From assembly GCA_036507955.1 (NCBI GenBank), contig DATCIH010000060.1:1-11999 (forward strand): 11,999 bases of DNA, given 5' to 3'. Source of the DNA: DATCIH01 sp036507955. GTDB lineage: Bacteria > Bacillota > Clostridia > Clostridiales > Clostridiaceae. This document shows positions 5,989 through 11,999 of the stretch, in pieces; position 1 is the stretch's first letter; each line of letters opens with the position of its first letter. The translations under genes were made by a program, and so were the position numbers. The notes under the pieces are model-generated. The model saw nothing but the letters and a program-made list of their open reading frames with translations. It made no database searches and had not been told where the DNA came from.

Positions 5989-7719
5989 ATGACTTATAAA
6001 GATAAATACAATTTTTGGCTTGAGGCAGAGGGCATAGATGATATTACAAAAAAAGAACTACAGGCAATTACAGATGACAAAGAGATAGAAGATAGATTTT
6101 ATAGAGATTTAGAGTTTGGAACAGGAGGACTTCGAGGTGTTATGGGAGCAGGTTCCAACAGAATGAATATTTATACAGTAGGTAAAGCCACCCAAGGCTT
6201 TGCAGATTATTTAAAATTTACTAACAAAGGGGATATCTCTGTTAGTATTGCCTATGATTCAAGGAATATGTCGATAGAGTTTGCAGAGGCTGCGGCCTTA
6301 ATACTTGCAGCAAATGATATTAAGGTTAATCTTTTTGAATCCTTAAGACCCACTCCTGTATTATCATATACAGTTAGGCATTTAAAAAGTAAAGGTGGAA
6401 TAGTAATTACTGCTTCACATAATCCGAAACAATACAATGGCTATAAAGTATATGGTGAGGATGGAGGTCAGGTTACCGATAGCGCAGCAGGTGAGATACT
6501 TGATTTTATAGAAGCGATAGAGGACTTTTCAAAAATAAAGAAGTTAAGTAGAGCAGAGGCAGTGAATAATGGATTACTTCGCATAATTGGTGAAGAAGTA
6601 GACAAAACCTATATTGAAAAAGTAAAATATCTAACTATAAGAAAAGAACTTGTAGAGGAACATGCGAAAGAGTTAAAGGTGATATATACTCCAATTCATG
6701 GTGCTGGGAATGTTCCAGTGCGAAGAGTACTACAGGAGCTAGGCTTTAGTAATATTATAGTTCCAGCAGCCCAGGAAATGCCAGATGGCAATTTTCCAAC
6801 AGCTCCATATCCTAATCCTGAGGACCCAAAAGTATTTGAAATAGCAATAAATATGGCTAAGGATATAAATCCAGATATTATTTTTGCCACGGATCCAGAT
6901 TGTGATAGAATAGGGCTTGTGGTAAAAGACTTAAAGGGAGATTATAAGGTACTTACAGGGAATCAAACCGGAGTTTTACTTACCCATTATATAATATCTT
7001 CTCTTATAGAAACCAATGTAATGCCAAGAGATGGAATAATAGTTAAGACCATAGTTACAACAGAAATGGCTAGGGCTATAGCTGAGGACTATAAGGTGGA
7101 AATAATAGATGTTCTCACGGGTTTTAAGTATATAGGAGAAAAGATAAAGGAATTCGAAGAAAAGAAGGATAAGACCTATATCTTTGGCTTTGAAGAAAGT
7201 TTTGGGTATCTAGCAGGAGATTTTGTAAGAGATAAGGATGCGGTTATAGCAGCCTCCTTAGTGTGTGAAACGTGCTTATATTATAAGTTGAAGGGTAAGA
7301 GCTTATATGAGGCACTTTTAGACCTGTACAATAAATATGGCTTTTATAAGGAAACACTTATATCAATAGAATTAAAAGGTAAAGAAGGACAAGAGAAAAT
7401 TTTAAAGGCTATAGATTATTTAAGACATAATGTAAATGATGAGGTTAACGGCGTTAAGATAAATAAGAAGATGGATTATAAGACCCAGGTTGAAAAGAAT
7501 ATGGTAAAGGGGATAGAAACCAGCATTTTGCTGCCTGTATCCAATGTATTAAAGTTTATTCTTAAAGATGGTTCAGCTTTTGTGGTTAGACCCTCTGGAA
7601 CAGAGCCGAAGATGAAGGTATACTTATCAGTAATAGGTAAGAGTTTAGAGGACTCAGAAGAAAAACTAATCATATTTCAAAAGTCAGTTATGGCAATAAT
7701 TGACGAAGGATGTAAATAG
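5989..7719 (+). CDS. pgcA: Phosphoglucomutase / phosphomannomutase (PgcA type)
   Basis: A 576-residue alpha-D-phosphohexomutase, matching the length of Bacillus PgcA (about 580). It interconverts glucose-6-phosphate and glucose-1-phosphate, the precursor of UDP-glucose for teichoic acid, glycolipid and polysaccharide synthesis; some members also accept mannose phosphates. All four domains are represented: FGTGGLRG (43-50), the active-site serine loop TASHNPKQYNGYK (S143), the metal site DPDCDR (302-307), the sugar-binding GFEESFGYLAGD (400-411) and the phosphate-binding RPSGTEPKMKV (534-544). GGAGG lies 7 bases before the ATG. It is a single gene between its own promoter and a terminator. All key residues are present, so it should be active. 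The nearby wall-glycan genes are a plausible user of its product, which is inference from context. Confidence 0.93.
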   Translation: MTYKDKYNFWLEAEGIDDITKKELQAITDDKEIEDRFYRDLEFGTGGLRGVMGAGSNRMNIYTVGKATQGFADYLKFTNKGDISVSIAYDSRNMSIEFAEAAALILAANDIKVNLFESLRPTPVLSYTVRHLKSKGGIVITASHNPKQYNGYKVYGEDGGQVTDSAAGEILDFIEAIEDFSKIKKLSRAEAVNNGLLRIIGEEVDKTYIEKVKYLTIRKELVEEHAKELKVIYTPIHGAGNVPVRRVLQELGFSNIIVPAAQEMPDGNFPTAPYPNPEDPKVFEIAINMAKDINPDIIFATDPDCDRIGLVVKDLKGDYKVLTGNQTGVLLTHYIISSLIETNVMPRDGIIVKTIVTTEMARAIAEDYKVEIIDVLTGFKYIGEKIKEFEEKKDKTYIFGFEESFGYLAGDFVRDKDAVIAASLVCETCLYYKLKGKSLYEALLDLYNKYGFYKETLISIELKGKEGQEKILKAIDYLRHNVNDEVNGVKINKKMDYKTQVEKNMVKGIETSILLPVSNVLKFILKDGSAFVVRPSGTEPKMKVYLSVIGKSLEDSEEKLIIFQKSVMAIIDEGCK

Positions 7720-7725
7720 TAATTA

Positions 7726-7753
7726 GGTGAGGTGCTTGCACCTTGCCGTTTTT
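7726..7753 (+). terminator. Rho-independent terminator of pgcA
   Basis: A hairpin with stem GGTGAGGTG/CACCTTGCC (7726-7747; includes two G-U pairs and a CTTG tetraloop) is followed by G and five T. It lies directly after the pgcA stop codon and separates that gene from the TPR gene. Confidence 0.75.
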
Positions 7754-7803
7754 GTTTAATTTGATGTGCTTCTATAAAAGAGTTATGTAAAGGTAGTGAT
7801 GAA

Positions 7804-8871
7804 ATGGATATTAAAGCTAAAAACAATGAGAAGCTAGAGAAACTACTTTTTCTTGAGCTTTCTAAGGAAAAGGTTCAGCTTATCTTTGATAAAGAGGTCA
7901 TAAATGAGTGCTATTTCCCATTAAAATACTCTGAACTTACAAGTAAAGTATCTGAAGGGGATCCTCTAGAGGAACTTCCAGTAAGCCTATTTATTGAAGG
8001 AATGTTTTATTTGTTAGGGTTAGATCCGGATTTTAAGTATGCTATGTTATATAAAGAGATATTAAGCAAAATGAACAGTTCGATTTCTTATATTAAATTT
8101 CTTATAAGCAAAGAGGTTGAAGAGAAAAGTGAGGGTGAAGCTTTAATTCTAATTAAAGGTCTTCTTCAGGTGGAAAAAACCATGGATAATTATAAGAAGG
8201 CTTTCCTTCTATCTGATGCCTTAAGATTGCTTAATAATGATTATGAAGAAGAAGAGCTAATGATAATTGAAGAAGCAGAAAAGCTAGATAGCTTTCCTGA
8301 ACCGTATTTTTATAAGGCAATGGTATTAAAAGATAAAGATGATTATGCAGGGGCTTATTATGCCCTTAATGAATATATGGTTAAGGGGGGAGAGAAAACC
8401 TCTGAGCTATTGGTTTTGAAAAATATGTTACAGGAGCAAAGAGATTATTCTTCTGGTAAAGAATTAGCATATACAAACCCAAAGGAAGCCTTAAAGCTAT
8501 TATTACCTTTATTAGATACAATTGCTTCAAATGCCATACTTTATTTTTATATTGGTGTAGCTTATAGAGTAATAGAAAACTATGAGAAGGCTATTTATTA
8601 TTTGGATGAATCAGTTTTTATTGATAATGAATTAGTTGAGGTAGTAAATGAGTTGGGAATAAACTATGCTTGTCTAGGGGAATATGCTACAGCTGTAAGT
8701 TATTTACGAAAAGCCTTTGAGTCAACAAAGTCTGTAGAGATATGTACCAATCTTATAATGTGTTATATAGATATGAAGGATATTGAAAAGGCTAAGGTTC
8801 ACTTAGCGCTGGCAAAGAAGCTTAGCCCTAAGGATGAAGTGGTTTTGGAAATTGAGAAGATGCTGGGATAA
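7804..8871 (+). CDS. TPR-repeat protein
   Basis: A 355-residue cytoplasmic protein (no signal peptide or membrane helix) with tetratricopeptide repeats, which usually bind protein partners. Clear units lie at about 166-195 (PYFYKAMVLKDKDDYAGAYYAL), 243-276 (AILYFYIGVAYRVIENYEKAIYYL), 277-310 (VVNELGINYACLGEYATAVSYL) and 311-344 (EICTNLIMCYIDMKDIEKAKVHL). Residues 1-160 are helical and acidic but less regular; residues 1-100 may be a separate domain. I do not recognise a specific family or partner. The ATG at 7804 has a modest AAAGG about 10 bases upstream. A TATAAA at 7773-7778 may be its -10 box, but no convincing -35 box is in range, so the promoter is uncertain. Because a terminator lies before it, it is probably not in the pgcA operon. 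Confidence 0.82.
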   Translation: MDIKAKNNEKLEKLLFLELSKEKVQLIFDKEVINECYFPLKYSELTSKVSEGDPLEELPVSLFIEGMFYLLGLDPDFKYAMLYKEILSKMNSSISYIKFLISKEVEEKSEGEALILIKGLLQVEKTMDNYKKAFLLSDALRLLNNDYEEEELMIIEEAEKLDSFPEPYFYKAMVLKDKDDYAGAYYALNEYMVKGGEKTSELLVLKNMLQEQRDYSSGKELAYTNPKEALKLLLPLLDTIASNAILYFYIGVAYRVIENYEKAIYYLDESVFIDNELVEVVNELGINYACLGEYATAVSYLRKAFESTKSVEICTNLIMCYIDMKDIEKAKVHLALAKKLSPKDEVVLEIEKMLG

Positions 8872-8873
8872 TG

Positions 8874-8900
8874 AAATCCAAGGAGGGTATCCTAGGATTT
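8874..8900 (+). terminator. Probable terminator of the TPR gene
   Basis: AAATCC-A-AGGA and TCCT-A-GGATTT (8874-8884 and 8890-8900) pair as a 10-bp stem with one A/A mismatch and a GGGTA loop, immediately after the stop codon. The trailing T-run is interrupted (TTTTAGTT), so termination may be inefficient. Confidence 0.55.
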
Positions 8901-9294
8901 TAGTTACCTAAAACTTATGAATTAAGTGACGATTTAATAAATGCTTGATAACACCAATTACAATAACGTTTATAAATAGCAATGGTGTAAACATGGTACA
9001 CGTCATATCATATAGTGTCTTCACAACCGAGCTACTTTAATTTATAATAATTGGCTTAAAAAGTTTTAAGTCTCTGAAGTCCCTATTTGATTTTGCCCAT
9101 TTTTAGCAAATTCTAGTTTGCTTTCACACTAAGCCACATGTTCATATCATGCATAAATTCATGCATAAAGGAAATATCTTTATGATTACTTGATTCTTTT
9201 CGAAGAGAATTTAAGATTACTTAATTTCAATGAAATGATAGATATAAAAAAGTTTGCTAATTAGGCAGAAAGCTGTCAGAGCTGAAGCATGAAA
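8901..9294. other. Long spacer without a convincing gene
   Basis: About 390 AT-rich bases between the TPR gene and the transposon-like hairpin. I see no RNA gene or supported coding region. Visible features are a 12-bp direct repeat at 9147-9170 and a small hairpin AGCAAA-TTCTAG-TTTGCT near 9107-9124. On the - strand, one frame (about 9200 down to 9110) reads KDISFMHEFMHDMNMWLSVKAN between stop codons, looking like the remains of a coding sequence. It is too short and interrupted to call a gene. The left end of the transposase element may lie here, but no inverted repeat to the region after 11826 was found. Confidence 0.5.
9147..9170. repeat. 12-bp tandem direct repeat
   Basis: Two adjacent copies, TCATGCATAAAT (9147-9158) and TCATGCATAAAG (9159-9170), differ only in the last base. 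It could be a binding site for the transposase or the DruA-like protein, or simply a duplication in a decaying sequence. Confidence 0.7.
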
Positions 9295-9332
9295 ATATAG
9301 CCCTTGCATAGCAAGGGCTATATAGGTTTTTT
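9295..9332 (+). terminator. Strong hairpin with T-run before the DruA-like gene
   Basis: ATATAGCCCTTGC (9295-9307) pairs perfectly with GCAAGGGCTATAT (9311-9323) around an ATA loop, and six T follow at 9327-9332. This is a textbook rho-independent terminator shape, but no gene with a matching stop lies just upstream. It ends 81 bases before the DruA-like start, so it may insulate the mobile element from read-through transcription or act as an attenuator in its leader. Confidence 0.72.
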
Positions 9333-9413
9333 GAAAAACTTCTTCTTGAAACAGAGCTGGACTTTTTTAAATGGTCATGTTATGATAATATTGGAAGGGT
9401 AGGTGGGCACACC

Positions 9414-10316
9414 ATGGATGATATTATCATAGTATTTTCAGGAAGAGAAATCACATCTAAAGACATAGAACTTCTAAAATGGACACGAAAAAAATACCCA
9501 CAATTATCAAGAAGTGAATTGGCATCAACATTTTGCGAATTCATAGGATGGGTTACACCTGCTGGATGTCCCAAAAAGCCGCAATGTAGACTGCTATTCG
9601 ATAAATTAGAACTAAAAGGGTTCGTAGAACTGCCACCTGCAAGAATTAATTCAAAGAAAAATAAAAAGCTCTTAATCCCAAATTACGATATAGATATAAC
9701 TCCAATCGAATGTAAATTATCAGATATTGCTCCTGTTTATTTAGAAATTTCAAGAGCAGGATTGGATTTAATGCTTTGGAGGAAATATATTAACGATTAC
9801 CACATGTTGGGATATAAGCATGCTTTTGGTTCTGCGCTACAATACTTTGTAAAAAGTGGTGATAAAAAATTAGGATGTATTCAGTTTTCAGCATCCTCTT
9901 GGGCTCTAAAACCAAGAGAAGAGTGGATAGGGTGGACAATCGAAGATAGAAAAGCAAGATTAAATTTAATACTGAACAATAGCCGGTATTTAATTTTTCC
10001 TTGGGTTAATATTTCTAACCTTGCAAGTAAAGCATTATCTATAGCAATAAAGCAAGTACAGGAAGATTGGCTTCGAGAATATTGTTATGCACCAGTACTA
10101 CTAGAGACTTTTGTAGATCTTTCTCACTTTGCAGGAACATGCTATAAAGCATCAAACTGGACATTTCTTGGTGAAACAAAAGGTCGAGGTAGAATGGATA
10201 AAAATCATGAAGCTGCCTTATCTCCAAAGGCGATATATGTATATCCCCTCCAAAAAGACTTTAAGGATTGTCTTAAAGGAATTAAGCCATGCAAGGTGGC
10301 GAATCCTGATGAATAG
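9414..10316 (+). CDS. DUF4338 protein, DruA-like
   Basis: A 300-residue protein of the DUF4338 family, the family of DruA in the Druantia anti-phage system. The N-terminal part (about 8-75) has the family pattern SGREITSKDIELLK ... SRSELASTFCEFIGW ... CRLLFDKLELKGFVELPP, probably a winged-helix-like DNA-binding region. The core runs from YHMLGYKHAFGSALQYFV (129-146) through NNSRYLIFPWVNISNLASKAL (188-208), LLETFVD (229-235), GTCYKASNW (241-249), GETKGRGR (253-260) to IYVYPLQKDF (274-283). The last part faintly recalls a GNAT fold; that is only a thought. ATG at 9414 has AGGTGGG 6 bases upstream; the frame is open back to 9312 but lacks another start codon. Its stop overlaps the start of a DDE transposase, and none of the other Druantia genes is present. 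Its function here is unknown, possibly transposition accessory or target choice. Confidence 0.87.
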   Translation: MDDIIIVFSGREITSKDIELLKWTRKKYPQLSRSELASTFCEFIGWVTPAGCPKKPQCRLLFDKLELKGFVELPPARINSKKNKKLLIPNYDIDITPIECKLSDIAPVYLEISRAGLDLMLWRKYINDYHMLGYKHAFGSALQYFVKSGDKKLGCIQFSASSWALKPREEWIGWTIEDRKARLNLILNNSRYLIFPWVNISNLASKALSIAIKQVQEDWLREYCYAPVLLETFVDLSHFAGTCYKASNWTFLGETKGRGRMDKNHEAALSPKAIYVYPLQKDFKDCLKGIKPCKVANPDE

Positions 10317-11826
10317 AACAGAAAAGAGGCAAGAACTAAGAGAAAAGCAAAGAGATTTGATTACAAAGAAATTAGAAGCTCAAGGCTTCGTTACCTCAAA
10401 AATTGTGTATGGAGAAAAAAGAAATATAAGCAATAGAAAAAGCATCTATGCTACGGCAGAAGAAGAGAAAGCTGACAAGCAAGAAAGTGCAGAAGCAGCT
10501 TTAAAGGTTCATAGAAAAATGCTACCAGTACTTCTTAAGAGGTTAAGTAAAATAAAGGATCCAAGGCAACCCAAAAAGACAAAACACAGTTTAACAGTGC
10601 TAATGGTATACGGAATACTTATGTTTGTATACAATATGTCCTCATTAAGGAATTGTAACAAAGAGATGAGTACGGCAATATTTTTTCAAAACATGAACGC
10701 TATGTTTCCAGAATTTGAGACGATGCCTCATGCAGACACGTTGAGCCGATTGTTGGAAAGAATAGAAGTGTGTCAAATAGAAGAAAGTCTGCTTGAACTC
10801 TTCGAAGACCTTATTAAGAGAAAGAAATTTAAAAATTACTTAATAAACAAAAGTTATGTTATTGCCATCGATGGTACTCAAAAATTTGTGAGGACAGATA
10901 AATGGACAAAAGAATGTTTGGAAAGACATGTTGGCAAGGACAAACAATCACAGTACTATGTTTATGTGTTAGAGGCTGTAGTAATCCTAGACAATGGCAT
11001 AACCTTGCCATTGATGAGCGAATTTTTAAACAATGAAGAGTACAAAGACGTTATTTCTAACAAACAAGATTCCGAAAGAAAAAGTTTTTACCGATTTGCA
11101 AAGAGAATAAAACAAAGATTCCCGAAACTGAAAATAACATTAACAATGGATGGACTTTTTACCTGTGGGCCAGTACTAAAAACCTGCCGTGATAACGGCT
11201 GGGACTTTATGATTGTGTTTAAAGAAGGTTGCATTCCCCAATCTTTTGCAGAAGCCATGGGGCTTATTAAGCTTACTCCTGAGAATGTGATCAAGCGTAT
11301 TTGTGGAGACCGCAGCCAGGTTTATACGTGGGTTAATGGAATCGAATATACCTATGGTATCAATGATAGAAATAAAGAAATGCTACATGTAGTGGTCTGT
11401 GAAGAAACTTGGGAAGAAATAAATAAAACTACTAAAAAATCTGTAACAAATTCAACAAGATATGTCTGGGTATCTGGGAAACAACTTACAAAGTCTAATG
11501 TAGAAACTAGATGTATCAAAATAGGACGTTATCGCTGGAAAATTGAGAACAACTTTTTTGTATTAAAACATCAAGGGTATGAATATGAACATTGTTTTTC
11601 GTACAACTGGAATGCCATGGTTGGATTTCACTATCTCATGAACATAGGTAGGTTTATAAATGTGTTGCTTGTGCACAGTGAGCTTCTAGCAAAAAAAGCC
11701 ACGGAGCTAGGTATAAAAGGCTTATTAACTTTTATTTTCAAAGCATGTGCAGGAGACGTTCTTAATTTAGATCGTATATCAGCGATAGTAATAAAAGAGA
11801 ATTACCAATGGAGATTGGTAATTTAA
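10309..11826 (+). CDS. DDE transposase, ISAs1/IS4-like
   Basis: A 505-residue transposase. The catalytic triad appears to be D188 (VIAIDGTQ), D281 (LTMDGLF) and E413 (GRYRWKIENNFFVLKHQGYEYEH). R409 and K420 complete the R-x3-E-x6-K part of the IS4-type signature, although the preceding tyrosine position is glycine. KDPRQPKKTKHSLTVLMVYGILMF (83-106) resembles the N-terminal segment of ISAs1 transposases, but the protein is longer than those (about 370), partly through a charged leader. An in-frame reading continues upstream inside the DruA-like gene to 10129, but I chose ATG 10309: AAGGTGG lies 9 bases before it, the preceding stretch overlaps a well-conserved gene, and the ATG overlaps the DruA-like stop (8-bp overlap), which implies translational coupling. 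All three acidic residues are present and no frameshift is seen, so it may be active. Exact IS family is not certain. Confidence 0.85.
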   Translation: MNRTEKRQELREKQRDLITKKLEAQGFVTSKIVYGEKRNISNRKSIYATAEEEKADKQESAEAALKVHRKMLPVLLKRLSKIKDPRQPKKTKHSLTVLMVYGILMFVYNMSSLRNCNKEMSTAIFFQNMNAMFPEFETMPHADTLSRLLERIEVCQIEESLLELFEDLIKRKKFKNYLINKSYVIAIDGTQKFVRTDKWTKECLERHVGKDKQSQYYVYVLEAVVILDNGITLPLMSEFLNNEEYKDVISNKQDSERKSFYRFAKRIKQRFPKLKITLTMDGLFTCGPVLKTCRDNGWDFMIVFKEGCIPQSFAEAMGLIKLTPENVIKRICGDRSQVYTWVNGIEYTYGINDRNKEMLHVVVCEETWEEINKTTKKSVTNSTRYVWVSGKQLTKSNVETRCIKIGRYRWKIENNFFVLKHQGYEYEHCFSYNWNAMVGFHYLMNIGRFINVLLVHSELLAKKATELGIKGLLTFIFKACAGDVLNLDRISAIVIKENYQWRLVI

Positions 11827-11858
11827 TTAAAAGGTATAAAATATAAATATTAGAATAA

Positions 11859-11874
11859 AAACCTTTAGGGGTTT
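11859..11874 (+). terminator. Weak terminator after the transposase
   Basis: AAACCT-TTAG-GGGTTT (6-bp stem with one G-U pair) is followed by ATTTGTCGTT, 33 bases after the transposase stop. The stem is short and the T-run is poor, so it is only a candidate. The remaining sequence to the window end holds no gene I can recognise. Confidence 0.35.
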
Positions 11875-11999
11875 ATTTGTCGTTAAATTTTAAATGCAGC
11901 TACTTATCTAAATCAGTAAAAGTTTATTTATGAATAGTATTTTTCAATAAAAATAGTGTGTCTAGAGCTTACAACTTGTTTAGTGAATAATAGTTGCTT

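Larger units (their letters stand above)
9414..11826 (+). mobile_element. Two-gene transposon-like element: DruA-like protein plus DDE transposase
   Basis: The coding core of an insertion-sequence-like element: a DUF4338 gene and a DDE transposase in one transcription unit with an 8-bp overlap. It is flanked on the left by a hairpin-T6 terminator and on the right by a weak terminator. I could find no terminal inverted repeats or target duplication between 8872-9413 and 11827-11999, so the limits given are those of the genes; the real ends are unknown and the right one may be outside the window. Confidence 0.7.

Noticed and set aside
8940..9080. Structured RNA in the spacer after the TPR gene
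   Set aside because: An ACACCA/TGGTGT pair can be drawn, but the loop is long and AT-rich and no known motif matches.
9147..9170. CRISPR repeats
   Set aside because: Two adjacent 12-bp copies with no spacer and no cas genes.
10129..10308. N-terminal extension of the transposase by 60 residues
   Set aside because: It lies wholly inside the well-conserved end of the DruA-like gene in another frame and has no ribosome site; ATG 10309 has a good one.
9414..11826. A complete Druantia defence locus
   Set aside because: Only the DruA-like protein is present. No helicase-like DruE or other Druantia genes are seen, and the partner is a transposase.

Overview
The window looks like chromosomal DNA from a low-GC, anaerobic-type Firmicute (Clostridia). 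It is AT-rich, uses AAGGAG/GGAGG ribosome sites and TTGnnn-17-TATAAT promoters, includes GTG and TTG starts, and its recognisable proteins (Bacillus-type arginine decarboxylase and phosphoglucomutase, LCP protein, GtrA, an Rpn-like nuclease with EEGIEKG repeats) fit that group. I cannot name a genus from the sequence alone.

Layout. 1-140 is the 3' tail of a group II intron on the + strand (domains V and VI, then the intron end). 200-360 is an unusually GC-rich, hairpin-dense block that I could not identify. 367-1302 (-) is a PD-(D/E)XK nuclease of the Rpn/transposase-like class. 1418-1846 (+) is the C-terminal part of a family-2 glycosyltransferase whose N-terminal half is gone.

From 1868 to 4207 lies a cell-envelope polysaccharide group: an LCP ligase (-), diverging from a two-gene operon (+) of a DPM1-like glycosyltransferase and a GtrA-type membrane protein. 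The last two fit a lipid-linked sugar donor and its membrane partner; the LCP protein would attach glycopolymers to peptidoglycan. From 4287 to 8871 is a housekeeping stretch: an Orn/Lys/Arg decarboxylase (SpeA type, -), a divergent phosphoglucomutase (PgcA type, +) and a TPR protein (+). The decarboxylase and mutase are read from back-to-back promoters whose -35 boxes are 9 bp apart. PgcA could supply glucose-1-phosphate for envelope sugar nucleotides, which would connect it loosely with the polysaccharide genes.

8872-9413 has no convincing gene; it holds a weak terminator, a 12-bp direct repeat and a strong 13-bp hairpin followed by T6. After it comes the most interesting part: a DUF4338 protein like DruA of the Druantia anti-phage system (9414-10316), overlapping by 8 bp and apparently translationally coupled to a DDE transposase (10309-11826). 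No DruB-E partners are visible, so this reads as a two-gene mobile element carrying a DruA homologue rather than as a Druantia defence locus. I found no terminal inverted repeats, and the right end may lie beyond the window.
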